A stretch of 64,000 bases of DNA from Bradyrhizobium sp. 164 (GCF_023073715.1 NZ_JADPKA010000017.1:1-64000), one strand, 5' to 3'. Shown: positions 9,379 to 17,930, counted from the stretch's first letter. Numbers and translations are program-made. Notes: generated by a model from the letters alone, not told the origin.

Positions 9379-9381
9379 GGG

Positions 9382-10707
9382 CTAGACCTCATCAAACAGG
9401 CGTTGTGAAAGCTTCGAGCGGATGTTGCCTGTGGGATCAAGCGATCTGCGGATCGCGTTGAACCGCTGCAAGGCGGGATAGCCGGCCGCGAACGTCGCGC
9501 GCGACTGGCGCGCATCCTTGGCGAGGTACAGCCGCCCGCCGGCAGCGACGACCAGGCGATCGATCTCGTCGAGGAAATTCAGGATGTCGCCCTTCAGCGG
9601 GAAATCCAGCGCCAGCGTGTAGCCGGGCAGCGGAAACGACAGGATGCCGTCGCCCTGGCCGAGCTTCTTGAGCACGGCGAGGAAGGAGGCATCGCCGCGA
9701 TGCGCGACGCGCTGGAGGATATCGCCGAGCACCTCGCGCGCGCCCTGCTCCGGAATCACGCATTGATGCTGAAGGAAGCCGCGCTTGCCATAGATGCGAT
9801 TCCAGTCTTTGAGGCCGTCGAGCGGAAAGAAATACGGATAGAGCGAGACCACTTGGCTGCCGCCGGCGCGCCGCGCGCCCACGCGGTAGTACAGCTCGTT
9901 GAAGGCGCGAATGCTGAGGCGGTTCAGCGTGATCGAGGGCAGATCGACGGGGACGCCGAGGCCGGGATCTTTGCCGACGGGAAACGCAGCGGCGCCAGCG
10001 GCGAGTTCGTCTCTGCCGGCGTGTTCGCCGAGATAGATCAGCGCGCGGCCGAGATCGCGTCCTCGCGCCGCGCAATCGAGCCAGGCCACCGAATAGGTCG
10101 CAGCATCGCCCGCGTCGAGCGCTCGCATCGCGGCATCGAGATCGGACGCAGAGATCACCCGCTCGCGGATCCATCCGGTTTCGACCGGCCGCAACCGCAT
10201 CGTCGCCTCGAGGATGATTCCGGTCAGGCCCATGCCGCCGACGGTCGCGAAAAAGGCATCGGAATTCTGCTCGCGCGAGGTTTCGATCACCTCGCCCTGC
10301 CCGGTGCGCAGCAAAATGCTGTCGAGGTAGCGACCGAAGCCGCCCTCGCCATGATGGTTCTTGCCGTGCACGTCGGCAGCGATTGCACCGCCGATCGACA
10401 CGAAGCGCGTGCCGGGCACGACGAAGGGCAGGAAGCCGCGTGGGCCGAATGTCTCGATCAGGTCCGACAGCAGCATGCCGGCCTCGAGGCGGATGCGCCC
10501 GCTCGCCGGATCGAACCACCTGACCCGGTCGAACCCCGTCATCGCGACGGTCCTGGCGGCGCCGATCGCGGCATCGCCATAGGCGCGGCCATTGCCGCGC
10601 GCGACGGTGCCGGCCGAGACAGCCTCGCCGACGGCCGCGAACGAGCGCGGCCGCAGCACGTTGCTATCGACGACCGGAAAACGCCCCCAGCCGCTGACGA
10701 GGGTCAT
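9382..10707 (-). CDS. DprE1-like FAD-dependent polyprenylphosphoryl-ribose 2-oxidase
   Basis: The protein has 441 residues with an N-terminal FAD_binding_4 domain. ARGNGRAYGDAA and VPGTRFVSIGGAIAADVHG followed by KNHHGEGGFG match the FAD-binding core of mycobacterial DprE1. The C-terminal D-arabinono-1,4-lactone oxidase-like part contains LDFPLKGDILNFLDEIDR and GGRLYLAKDAR. K397 aligns with the catalytic Lys418 of the M. tuberculosis enzyme. A366 (codon 9610-9612) falls where that enzyme has Cys387; the spacing of 31 residues to the lysine is identical. It oxidises the 2-hydroxyl of lipid-linked ribose ahead of the DprE2 step. It starts at ATG 10707 and is followed by the DprE2-like gene. Confidence 0.87.
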   Translation of the reverse strand: MTLVSGWGRFPVVDSNVLRPRSFAAVGEAVSAGTVARGNGRAYGDAAIGAARTVAMTGFDRVRWFDPASGRIRLEAGMLLSDLIETFGPRGFLPFVVPGTRFVSIGGAIAADVHGKNHHGEGGFGRYLDSILLRTGQGEVIETSREQNSDAFFATVGGMGLTGIILEATMRLRPVETGWIRERVISASDLDAAMRALDAGDAATYSVAWLDCAARGRDLGRALIYLGEHAGRDELAAGAAAFPVGKDPGLGVPVDLPSITLNRLSIRAFNELYYRVGARRAGGSQVVSLYPYFFPLDGLKDWNRIYGKRGFLQHQCVIPEQGAREVLGDILQRVAHRGDASFLAVLKKLGQGDGILSFPLPGYTLALDFPLKGDILNFLDEIDRLVVAAGGRLYLAKDARQSRATFAAGYPALQRFNAIRRSLDPTGNIRSKLSQRLFDEV

Positions 10708-10810
10708 GGTTCAGCTCCTGTGCCGGGCACGCCGCCCTGGGCTGGAGACTGATTAGCGATCAAAAGCTTATTTTGCGTTGAAAACACCAGCAACCGGGTG
10801 TCTCGATGCC

Positions 10811-10835
10811 CACCTCTCCCCAGCGGGGAGAGGTG
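10811..10835. repeat. Perfect hairpin repeat, single copy
   Basis: CACCTCTCCCC, a 3-base loop and GGGGAGAGGTG form a perfect 11-bp stem. It resembles the hairpin head of the repeats at 19627, 20041, 29697 and 38354, but without an obvious tail or inverted partner. Confidence 0.6.
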
Positions 10836-10883
10836 CGTCGGAGCACTTCAGCGCGAGCTGATTTGGATCGAGGGTTTCTGGCT

Positions 10884-11690
10884 TTACCGCCCCAGCGCCA
10901 GCGCGATCAGGCCGAGCGTGCCGACGATGACGCGCCACCAGGCGAACACCACGAAACCGTGTCGGGTGACGTAGGTCAAGAACGTCTTGACCACGATGAT
11001 CGCGGTGATGAACGACACCACGAAGCCGATCGCGACGATGTTCATATGGTCCATCGTCATCTCGGCGCGGTTCTTGTAGAAGTCGTAGGCGAACGCGCCG
11101 ATCATGGTGGGGATGGCGAGGAAGAACGAGAACTCCGCCGCCGCTCGCTTGTCCGCACCGAGCAGCATGGCGGCCACGATGCTGGCGCCGGAGCGCGACA
11201 CGCCCGGGATCATCGCCACGCACTGCGCGATGCCGATATAGAGATACATCAAGAGTGGAAACTTGGTGGCTTCATGCTCGCGCGGCTTGAGCTCGAGCTT
11301 GTCGACCCAGAGCAGGATGGCGCCGCCGACGATCAGCGTGAAGCAGACGACCCACGGATTGAACAGCATGCTCTTGATGTACTTGCCGGCGAGGAGGCCG
11401 ACGATCACGGCCGGCAGGAAGGCGACCAGCACGCCGATCACGAAGCGGCGCGCATAGGCATCGCCCGTGAACAGGCCAATCGCGACGTCCCACAGCTTCC
11501 TGAAATAGAGCCCGACGATCGCGAGGATCGCACCCAGCTGGATCAGAACCGTAAACGAATCCCAGAAGGCACCTTCACCAAGCTGGAAGAAGCGCTCCGC
11601 GAGCAAGAGGTGGCCGGTCGAGGACACGGGAAGGAACTCGGTCACCCCCTCGATGATGCCGAGGATCACTGCCCGTATTGCGTCTGACAT
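10884..11690 (-). CDS. uppP: Undecaprenyl-diphosphatase UppP (BacA family)
   Basis: This integral membrane phosphatase recycles undecaprenyl diphosphate to the monophosphate carrier used for peptidoglycan, O-antigen and related glycans. The signature EGVTEFLPVSSTGHL near the N-terminus and PGVSRSGASIVAAML in the second half are the paired BacA motifs with the catalytic Glu and Arg. At 268 residues it has the usual length. The open frame extends far upstream without a credible start; I chose MSDAIRAVILG at 11690, with ATG 11702 as an alternative. Its position beside the DprE1/DprE2-like pair fits a shared use of polyprenyl-phosphate carriers. Confidence 0.93.
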   Translation of the reverse strand: MSDAIRAVILGIIEGVTEFLPVSSTGHLLLAERFFQLGEGAFWDSFTVLIQLGAILAIVGLYFRKLWDVAIGLFTGDAYARRFVIGVLVAFLPAVIVGLLAGKYIKSMLFNPWVVCFTLIVGGAILLWVDKLELKPREHEATKFPLLMYLYIGIAQCVAMIPGVSRSGASIVAAMLLGADKRAAAEFSFFLAIPTMIGAFAYDFYKNRAEMTMDHMNIVAIGFVVSFITAIIVVKTFLTYVTRHGFVVFAWWRVIVGTLGLIALALGR

Positions 11691-11858
11691 ATTACGGTCC
11701 ATTTCGGCTGGAAAAGCGGGGCTCTTCTCGCCTATTCGCCCCCATGCCGCAATCGCAAAATGCGACGTCACGCCCTTGCTTCGCGGTTTTGAAGGACTAG
11801 TGTGGCGCCGCACAAATATTGATGGATTCTTAAGCACCATCAAATAGTCAAAGGCTTC

Positions 11859-12551
11859 ATGTTTACGCTGTTTCATCATCCGTTCTGTCCGCACTCGCGC
11901 TTCATTCGCTTGATCGTGGGCGAATACGGGCTCGACCTGAAGCTGGTCGAAGAGCGCAGCTGGGAGCGGCGCGAGGCGTTTCTGCTGCTCAATGCGGCCG
12001 GCACGACACCAGTTCTGGTGGACGACGAGCAGCCGCCCATACCGGGCGCGGCGATCATTGCCGAATATGTCGACGAGGCCTATGGCGCCGCGATGGGCCC
12101 CAAGCGCCTGATGCCGGAAACCATCACCGAGCGCGTCGAGGTGCGCCGGCTGATGGCCTGGTTCAACGAAAAATTCTTCGAGGAGGTCTCGCACCCTCTC
12201 GTCACCGAGCGCATCTACAAGCGGTTCATGAGCGAGGAGGACGGTGGCGGCCCGCCTTCGGCCGACGTGATGCGCGCGGCCAAGGCAAACGTGCGCTATC
12301 ATCTGGCCTATATCGGCTGGCTGGCGCAGACGCGTAACTTCCTCGCGGGCGACCGACTCACCTACGCGGATCTCGCCGCCGCGGCGCATCTCTCGGCGAT
12401 CGACTATCTGGGCGACGTGCCATGGAGCGAGGACGATGCAGCAAAGGCGTGGTACGCGCGGGTGAAATCCCGCCCGTCGTTCCGTCCGCTCCTCAGCGAA
12501 TGGCTGGCCGGGGTGCCGGCGTCGCGGACTTACGTGGACCTGGATTTCTGA
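11859..12551 (+). CDS. fzlA: Glutathione S-transferase-like protein, probable FtsZ-localized protein A (FzlA)
   Basis: The protein has 230 residues with a thioredoxin-like N-terminal GST domain ([19 protein letters not shown], then [20 protein letters not shown] and an alpha-helical C-terminal domain). The order and wording, including [27 protein letters not shown] and the short aromatic-acidic tail YVDLDF, fit the alphaproteobacterial FzlA group. Its Caulobacter member binds FtsZ, curves filaments and is needed for division; it is not known to act as a glutathione transferase. The start is ATG 11859 with AAGG four bases upstream. The next gene, queG, overlaps its 3' end. Confidence 0.72.
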   Translation: MFTLFHHPFCPHSRFIRLIVGEYGLDLKLVEERSWERREAFLLLNAAGTTPVLVDDEQPPIPGAAIIAEYVDEAYGAAMGPKRLMPETITERVEVRRLMAWFNEKFFEEVSHPLVTERIYKRFMSEEDGGGPPSADVMRAAKANVRYHLAYIGWLAQTRNFLAGDRLTYADLAAAAHLSAIDYLGDVPWSEDDAAKAWYARVKSRPSFRPLLSEWLAGVPASRTYVDLDF

Positions 12552-13693
12552 ATTGCGATCCGACTGAACTGAAGACACAGCTGGCGCACGAAGCACGCGC
12601 GCTCGGCTTCGACTGCATCGGCATCACTGCACCCGGCACGATCGAGAGCGCCGGAAAATACTTCCTTGAATTCATCGCCTCCGGCGGCCATGGCGACATG
12701 GATTGGCTGGCCGCGAGCCCTGAGCGCCGCGTCGATCCGCGCGGACTGTGGCAGGATGTGCGCTCGGTGATCATGCTCGGCGTCAATTACGGCCCCGACC
12801 AGGATCCGCTCGCGATCCTCAAGCAGCGCACGCATGCGGCGATCTCGGTCTATGCGCAAGGCGACGATTATCACGATCTGATCAAGAAGCGGCTGAAGGC
12901 GCTGGCGCGCTGGCTAATTGCGACCGCGCCGTCGGACGTAAAGGTGTTCGTCGACACCGCGGCCGTGATGGAGAAGCCCTTGGCGCAAGCCGCGCATCTG
13001 GGCTGGCAGGGCAAGCACACCAATCTCGTCTCGCGCGAGTTCGGCTCCTGGCTGTTCCTCGGCGCGATCTACACCACGCTCGAGCTGCCGCGTGACGACG
13101 CAGAGATCGACCATTGCGGCTCGTGCCGGGCCTGTCTCGACATCTGCCCGACCGCGGCGTTCCCTGCGCCCTACAAGCTCGATGCGCGGCGCTGCATCTC
13201 GTACCTCACCATCGAGAACAAGGGTCCGATCCCGCGCGAATTTCGCAAGGCCATGGGCAATCGGATCTATGGCTGCGATGATTGTCTTGCCGCCTGCCCC
13301 TGGAACAAGTTCGCGCAGGAGGGTCGCGAGGCCAAGCTCGCGGCGCGTGACGAGCTGCGCGCGCCTGCGCTCGCGGCGCTGGCCCGGCTCGACGATGCTT
13401 CATTCCGCACGCTGTTCACGAAGTCGCCGCTGAAGCGCATCGGCCGCAATCGCTTCGTACGGAACGTGCTGATCGCGATTGGCAACTCCGGGGAGCTAGC
13501 GCTGGCTGCGGAGGCGCGGCGATTGCTCGACGATGCAAGCCCACTGGTGCGTGGGGCGGCGGTGTGGGCGCTGGGGCAATTGGTGGAGCGCGAGGCGTTT
13601 GCCGAGGTGAGGCTGCAGGTTCTCGATCGCGAGCCCGACGAGAGTGTTCGTGAGGAGTGGCGCGCAGAATTCACGGTTAGCTCCTCATCCTGA
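12500..13693 (+). CDS. queG: Epoxyqueuosine reductase QueG
   Basis: QueG is a cobalamin- and iron-sulfur-dependent enzyme that converts epoxyqueuosine to queuosine in tRNA wobble positions. The N-terminal part ([36 protein letters not shown]) is the cobalamin-binding DUF1730-type domain. Two ferredoxin motifs follow, [12 protein letters not shown] and [10 protein letters not shown]. The C-terminal HEAT-like segment ([24 protein letters not shown]) completes the family architecture. The start is uncertain. The homologous region begins near 12560, the only upstream in-frame ATG close by is 12500, inside fzlA and without a good ribosome site, and a rare start near 12548 is possible. The stop codon lies inside the palindromic repeat at 13683-13790. 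Confidence 0.9.
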   Translation: MAGRGAGVADLRGPGFLNCDPTELKTQLAHEARALGFDCIGITAPGTIESAGKYFLEFIASGGHGDMDWLAASPERRVDPRGLWQDVRSVIMLGVNYGPDQDPLAILKQRTHAAISVYAQGDDYHDLIKKRLKALARWLIATAPSDVKVFVDTAAVMEKPLAQAAHLGWQGKHTNLVSREFGSWLFLGAIYTTLELPRDDAEIDHCGSCRACLDICPTAAFPAPYKLDARRCISYLTIENKGPIPREFRKAMGNRIYGCDDCLAACPWNKFAQEGREAKLAARDELRAPALAALARLDDASFRTLFTKSPLKRIGRNRFVRNVLIAIGNSGELALAAEARRLLDDASPLVRGAAVWALGQLVEREAFAEVRLQVLDREPDESVREEWRAEFTVSSSS

Positions 13694-13790
13694 GGAGCCG
13701 CGCAGCGGCATCTCGAAGGATCGAGGCCGAGCTGCCGCAGCGGAGCCTGCATGGTTCGAGACGGCGCTTCGCGCCTCCTCACCATGAGGG
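13683..13790. repeat. Palindromic repeat overlapping the queG stop
   Basis: About 108 bases are bounded by imperfect inverted ends (CCTCATCCTGAGGAG on the left, CTCCTCACCATGAGGG on the right), with internal partly complementary TCTCGAAGGATCGAG and GGTTCGAGACGG blocks. It provides the last codons and the TGA of queG. I recognise this design as a common intergenic repeat of Bradyrhizobium-type genomes. Confidence 0.75.
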
Positions 13791-13835
13791 TTGAGGGCCT
13801 TGATTTCCCCGCGCCTTTCTTCAATCTCGCGCCTC

Positions 13836-14633
13836 ATGACAAACATGCCTTTCTTTACCCGCGACGGCGACACATTCCATCCGACGGAAGTCGCCAACGG
13901 TCCCTGGGATCCGAAATCGCTGCACGGACGCGTCATCATCGGCCTGCTCGGCTTCGTCATCGAGGAGCGTCATTCCGGCCCCGAATTGGTGCCGGCGCGG
14001 CTCACCGTCGATATGTTTCGGCTACCGACCATCGACAAGCCGATTGAAGTGACGACGCGCCTGGTGCGCGACGGCCTGCGCATCCGCGTGGTCGAGGCGG
14101 AGTTTGTCTCCGGTGGCGTCAGCATGGCGCGGGCGTCTTGCCAGCTGCTGCGCAAGACGCAAAATCCCGAAGGCAATGTCTGGTCACCGCCGAACTGGGA
14201 CGTGCCGAAGCCGGCCGACATTCCCAAGCCCACCGATCCCAGGCTCGGCATGAACGGCAAATGGACGACGCGCCCGATCGTCGGCCATATGGGCTCGCTC
14301 GGCCCGCGCCGGCTCTGGATGAGCGAGGTGCGCGAGCTCGTCGCGGGCGTGGCGATGACGCCGTTCGTCCGTGTCGCCACCGGCGCCGATTTCGCCAGCC
14401 CGTTTGCCAATGCCGGCGACAGGGGGCTCGGCTACATCAACAGCGACGTCACCATCTATCTGCATCGCCTGCCGATCACAAACTGGATCGGATTCGAGGT
14501 GGTGAACCATCACGCCACTGATGGCGTCGCGATCGGCGAATGCTGGCTCTATGATGAACAGGGACCGATCGGGACCGCCACGGTCGCCGCACTGGCGCAG
14601 CGCAAGCCGATGGCGAATCCGTCGAAGCGGTAG
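13836..14633 (+). CDS. Acyl-CoA thioesterase-like hotdog-fold protein
   Basis: The 265 residues look like a double-hotdog thioesterase of the TesB / 4HBT_3 type. An N-terminal half (HGRVIIGLLGFVIEERHSGPE, VPARLTVDMFRLPTIDKP) is followed by a C-terminal half with DVTIYLHRLPITNWIGFEV and the segment HATDGVAIGECWLYDEQGP. The D-G-x-A-x-G pattern there is the second hotdog active-site strand. Substrate is not indicated. The ATG at 13836 was chosen because it lies just past the repeat. The next in-frame ATG is 13845, and the open frame could extend back to 13791 at the repeat edge. Downstream is a hairpin separating it from the convergent SnoaL-like gene. Confidence 0.72.
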   Translation: MTNMPFFTRDGDTFHPTEVANGPWDPKSLHGRVIIGLLGFVIEERHSGPELVPARLTVDMFRLPTIDKPIEVTTRLVRDGLRIRVVEAEFVSGGVSMARASCQLLRKTQNPEGNVWSPPNWDVPKPADIPKPTDPRLGMNGKWTTRPIVGHMGSLGPRRLWMSEVRELVAGVAMTPFVRVATGADFASPFANAGDRGLGYINSDVTIYLHRLPITNWIGFEVVNHHATDGVAIGECWLYDEQGPIGTATVAALAQRKPMANPSKR

Positions 14634-14643
14634 CGCTCTCTCT

Positions 14644-14692
14644 ACTCGTCGTTCCGGGCTCGCGCCAAGGGCCGCGCCCCGGAATGACGAGT
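14644..14692. terminator. Hairpin between convergent genes (probable bidirectional terminator, repeat-derived)
   Basis: ACTCGTCGTTCCGGG pairs with CCCGGAATGACGAGT around a GC-rich loop, with one mismatch. It lies 10 bases after the thioesterase stop and 8 bases after the SnoaL-like stop. Similar TCATTCCGGG hairpins occur at 34558 and 42545. Confidence 0.6.
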
Positions 14693-14700
14693 GGAGACAG

Positions 14701-15174
14701 TTACGCCAAATGCCGCTGCATTTCCGGGCGCGCCTTCAGCTCGGCGCCCTGCTTGGCCACGATCTTCGCGATCCGCTCCGGCGCAAACTTCAGGTCGACG
14801 AACGCCGGCGCAGTGTTGGCAACTTCGTGATAGCTGGCAATCTTGCCCTCACGCAGCGTCATTATCGCCACGCCCTCGAACATCGCCCGCGCGCCATTCG
14901 CGTCCAGCAGGGTCGAACGATAGCTGAAGGTGTAGCGCGCATAGAGCGTGGTGCCGTCGGTGACGGGATCGTGCATGTCCCAGCGGAAATCGGTCGCCGT
15001 GCGATAGAACCAGTCGTCGATCAGCTCGGCGATCTTCTCGCGACCGGTGAAGACACCGTAGAAGACGTCGTGGTAGATGCCGTCCTCAGTGAAGAGGGCG
15101 GCGAACGCTTTGCCGTTGCGCTGCTCGACCGCGTCGCAGAACGCACGCAGCATGGCGACGGTGGTCATTGGCAT
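14701..15174 (-). CDS. SnoaL-like / NTF2-fold protein
   Basis: The protein has 157 residues with the cone-shaped NTF2-like pattern: an opening helix (LRAFCDAVEQRNGKAFAAL), then FTEDGIYHDVFYGVFTGREKI, DDWFYRTATDFRWDMHDPV and a strand pair ending in GKIASYHEVAN. The family holds polyketide cyclases, isomerases and non-enzymatic ligand binders; nothing here fixes the role. The start is ATG 15174, with GGAGG about seven bases upstream. The longer open frame to 15342 runs through a repeat and is not convincing. Confidence 0.75.
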   Translation of the reverse strand: MPMTTVAMLRAFCDAVEQRNGKAFAALFTEDGIYHDVFYGVFTGREKIAELIDDWFYRTATDFRWDMHDPVTDGTTLYARYTFSYRSTLLDANGARAMFEGVAIMTLREGKIASYHEVANTAPAFVDLKFAPERIAKIVAKQGAELKARPEMQRHLA

Positions 15175-15192
15175 TTCTCCCTCCCCGTTCTC

Positions 15193-15296
15193 TGTCATGC
15201 CCCGGCTTGCCGGCGCATCCAGTACGCCGCGGCTTCTCGGCTTAGGTATGACGGCCTCTGGAATACCGGATCGTCCGCTCAAGTCGGACGATGACA
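15193..15296. repeat. Palindromic intergenic repeat
   Basis: TGTCATGCCCCGGCTTG on the left and an arm ending CGATGACA on the right are inverted, each followed inward by a small GC-rich hairpin and ATCC/GGAT. It sits just upstream of the SnoaL-like gene and after the start-distal end of the hydrolase gene. Confidence 0.55.
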
Positions 15297-15316
15297 TCGA
15301 GTGCTGAGCGGCAGTT

Positions 15317-16117
15317 TCACCCGATCTCCGCCACGGCGGCAAGAATGCGCGCGATGTCCTGCGGGCGGGAGAGGCGGTGATCGCCGTCCTGGATCATGGT
15401 CAGCACGACGTCGTCAGCCGGCAGGCGATGTGTCAGCGCGAAGGCGTGCTGCCATGGCACGTCGGGATCTTTCGCGCCCTGCAGGATGCGGATGGGGCAG
15501 CCGAGATCGATGGCGCTGCCGAGCACCAGGTGATTGCGTCCCTCCTCGATCAGATTTCGCGTAATCGGATAGGGCGAGCCGTCGCCATAGTCCGACGGCC
15601 GCAGCCAGAGGCCCTTGGTCTCGATCTCTTTCTTCACCGCCGGCGAAAAGTTCTTCCACATCAGCTCCTCGGTGAAGTCGGGCGCCGGCGCGATCAGGAC
15701 GAGACCGGACAGCGAGGCCACGGCCTGTTGCGTCTCCTGGCGCTTCTTGATCTCGCGCGCGAGCAGCAGTGCCATCCAGCCGCCCATGGACGAGCCGATC
15801 AGGATTTGCGGGCCGGCGCAGAAGCGCTCGAACACTGCTACGCTCTCCTCCAGCCAGCGTCCGATGGTTCCATCGGCGAAATCGCCGCAGGATTCGCCGT
15901 GACCGGAATAGTCGAATCGGACCATTGCGCGGCCGTGCTCCCCGGCCCAGGCATCCAGCGCCATGGCCTTGCTGCCCTGCATGTCCGATTTGAATCCGCC
16001 GAGCCAGACCAGCCCGGGGCCTTTTCCGGCGCGGCGGCGCACCGCAATTCTGCGCGCCAACGGGCCTTCGCCCACGGTGATGAAGTCGAGCACGGTATCG
16101 GAAATTGCATCGGTCAT
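15317..16117 (-). CDS. Alpha/beta hydrolase (ABHD10/acyl-thioesterase-like)
   Basis: The protein has 266 residues with the alpha/beta hydrolase fold. The nucleophile elbow is GSSMGGW, the oxyanion region is WLGGFKSDMQGSKA, FDYSGHGES follows strand 4, and the acid and base are in ILQGAKDPDVPW and DGDHRLSRPQD. The layout, with GFKSDM after strand 3, resembles ABHD10-type depalmitoylases and related small-ester hydrolases. Substrate is not determinable. I chose MTDAISDTVLDF at 16117; the open frame reaches 16171. It is transcribed away from infC. Confidence 0.82.
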   Translation of the reverse strand: MTDAISDTVLDFITVGEGPLARRIAVRRRAGKGPGLVWLGGFKSDMQGSKAMALDAWAGEHGRAMVRFDYSGHGESCGDFADGTIGRWLEESVAVFERFCAGPQILIGSSMGGWMALLLAREIKKRQETQQAVASLSGLVLIAPAPDFTEELMWKNFSPAVKKEIETKGLWLRPSDYGDGSPYPITRNLIEEGRNHLVLGSAIDLGCPIRILQGAKDPDVPWQHAFALTHRLPADDVVLTMIQDGDHRLSRPQDIARILAAVAEIG

Positions 16118-16367
16118 GGAACGTTTACTCTGGCTGTGCTGTTTGAGCTGTTTGGACACGTCCGCCAGCACAATCCGACCTCGGCATTGGCCGTTTGGGA
16201 CGCTTGCGGAACAGAACCAAGGTGTCTATGTCGTCTGCGTGCCAACGGGCGTGGCCAAAATGCCTCGCATTTGAGGGTTTTTCGCCTCTCGCACGAGCGA
16301 CTTGCTTGCCGGCAAACGCATCTTCCTTCAAGATAGCCGCTTCCTTCACAACTTTGGAGAACCACCC

Positions 16368-16907
16368 ATTCGCCGTCCTAATAAAGCTCCGCCCGCTGCC
16401 AGCAAAGACGGGCCGCGCATCAATGATGATATCCGCAATGCGCAAATCCAGCTGATCGATCAAACCGGTGACAACAAAGGCACGGTCGAGACGGTCCTGG
16501 CCATCAAGATGGCTCAGGAAGCCGGCATGGATCTGGTCGAGATTTCGCCGAATACCAGCCCTCCCGTCTGCAAGATCATGGACTACGGGAAGTACAAGTA
16601 TTCCGCTCAGAAGAAAGCCGCCGAAGCCCGCAAGCGGCAGAAGACCGTCGAGATCAAGGAGATCAAGCTCCGTCCGATGATCGACGATCACGATTACGAC
16701 GTGAAGATGCGCGCGATGCAGCGGTTCTTCGAAGAGGGCGACAAGGTCAAGATCACGCTGCGCTATCGTGGTCGCGAAATGGCGCACCAGGAGATCGGCA
16801 CCAAGCTTCTGGACAAGATCAAAACCGACGTCGCCGAGCTCGCCAAGGTCGAGCAGGACGCAAGGTTCGAGGGTCGCCAGGTCGTGATGGTTCTGGCGCC
16901 GCGCTGA
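16368..16907 (+). CDS. infC: Translation initiation factor IF-3, with ATT start codon
   Basis: IF-3 binds the 30S subunit and monitors start-codon and initiator-tRNA pairing. The N-domain ([48 protein letters not shown]) and C-domain ([37 protein letters not shown]) are complete in 179 residues. There is no ATG or GTG at the expected place. An ATT at 16368 stands nine bases after TTTGGAG and gives the canonical N-terminus. ATT or ATA starts are the hallmark of infC and let IF-3 repress its own synthesis. A longer in-frame start at 16302 exists but would add unrelated residues. Confidence 0.95.
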   Translation: MRRPNKAPPAASKDGPRINDDIRNAQIQLIDQTGDNKGTVETVLAIKMAQEAGMDLVEISPNTSPPVCKIMDYGKYKYSAQKKAAEARKRQKTVEIKEIKLRPMIDDHDYDVKMRAMQRFFEEGDKVKITLRYRGREMAHQEIGTKLLDKIKTDVAELAKVEQDARFEGRQVVMVLAPR

Positions 16908-16933
16908 CGCCGGCTCTTTGGGACTGAGAATTC

Positions 16934-16970
16934 AACGGCCCGTCCGGATCTCCGGCGGGCCGTTTTGTTT
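16934..16970 (+). terminator. Rho-independent terminator after infC
   Basis: AACGGCCCG pairs with CGGGCCGTT around an inner TCCGGATCTCCGG loop, followed by TTTTGTTT. It lies 26 bases after the infC stop and separates infC from rpmI and rplT. It also sits just beyond the stop of the convergent secreted-protein gene. Confidence 0.85.
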
Positions 16971-16971
16971 G

Positions 16972-17376
16972 TCAGGTTCTCGTCGCCTGCCAGGTGCCGC
17001 TACAGCGGTCGCCGGAAATGATGCCGTTCCACGAGCCGGCGCCGTTCATGCCGGCGAGCCGGCCGCCGCCGCTGGCGTGGGTGGCGCCGACCCAGACCTG
17101 GACCGCCACAGCGCCGCCGCGATTGACTTTGCCGGACACCCGGCCGCCGCCGGCGGACGACACCCGGCTGCCGGTGATGGTGAAGGGGACGCTGTAGCCG
17201 GAGCTGCAATTGCCCCGTGTGGTGGCGAAGGTGACATTCCAGATGCCGTCATAGCCGCTGACCCGGGCATCGGCAGTTGAAGGCGCCATGGCAGCGGCCA
17301 GCACGGCGAGCAGCCCCAGGCGGCGCGGGCGCGCAAAGCTGGAGAAAGAGGAAATCGATCGCGGGAAATGGGCCAT
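16972..17376 (-). CDS. Small secreted protein of unknown function
   Basis: The protein has 134 residues. The N-terminus (MAHFPRS, then RRLGLLAVLAAAMAPSTADA) is a Sec signal peptide. The mature part, YDGIWNVTFATTRGNCSSG and GGGRVSGKVNRGGAV, ends with WNGIISGDRCSGTWQATRT. It looks like a small glycine-rich beta domain with two cysteines that could form a disulfide. I do not recognise a named family. The start is ATG 17376 with GGAG about 11 bases upstream. It occupies the space between infC and rpmI on the opposite strand, where these ribosomal genes are normally adjacent. Confidence 0.75.
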   Translation of the reverse strand: MAHFPRSISSFSSFARPRRLGLLAVLAAAMAPSTADARVSGYDGIWNVTFATTRGNCSSGYSVPFTITGSRVSSAGGGRVSGKVNRGGAVAVQVWVGATHASGGGRLAGMNGAGSWNGIISGDRCSGTWQATRT

Positions 17377-17649
17377 TGGGTCCTGCTCCGGACATGAGGC
17401 GTGGACATTGGGGGTAGCAACCCCAAATAGTCGGCGGCTAGGTTCCGGCGGTTCATCGTTGCCATTTGGCTCCCGCTCTGTCATAAGCCCAGCCTTCATC
17501 GCCCGGCTGATTAAGGGCTGCCGTGGCGGTGTTTCGTGCGGGTTTCGCGCTCGTTCGCAAAACCTGAGCACAATCAACGCTCTAACGAGCATTTTAGACG
17601 GCCAGCCGCCTTCACGGGCGGATTTCTGTTGCGGCCATAGGAGAGCCAA

Positions 17650-17850
17650 ATGCCCAAGCTGAAGACCAAATCGGGCGCTAAAAAGCGCTTCAAGGTGACT
17701 GCCACCGGCAAAGTGATGCACGCCCAGCGCGGCAAGCGTCACGGCATGATCAAGCGGACGAAGAAGCAGATCCGTCAGCTGCGCGGCACCCGCGTGCTGT
17801 TCAAGACCGACGGCGACAACGTCAAGAAGTACTTCTTGCCGAACGCCTGA
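17650..17850 (+). CDS. rpmI: 50S ribosomal protein L35
   Basis: The protein has 66 residues with the L35 signature ([38 protein letters not shown]) and a basic composition. AGGAGAG lies just before the ATG. It is followed 80 bases later by rplT, the standard pair. It is separated from infC by a terminator and an opposing gene, so expression probably starts in the 273-base gap at 17377-17649. Confidence 0.98.
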   Translation: MPKLKTKSGAKKRFKVTATGKVMHAQRGKRHGMIKRTKKQIRQLRGTRVLFKTDGDNVKKYFLPNA

Positions 17851-17930
17851 TCGCGTCCACGATCACTGCCACCTCGCGCCGCGTTCGCGCGGCGATCCGA
17901 AACCGAAGTCATCTCTGAAGGATTTTTGTC

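Noticed and set aside
9382-10707. Alkylglycerone-phosphate synthase or gulonolactone oxidase instead of DprE1
   Set aside because: HGKNHHGEG and RLYLAKDAR with the coupled DprE2-like gene fit DprE1 much better.
10884-12596. 570-codon frame extending UppP upstream
   Set aside because: Only residues from about 11690 onward match UppP; the rest is antisense to the FzlA-like gene.
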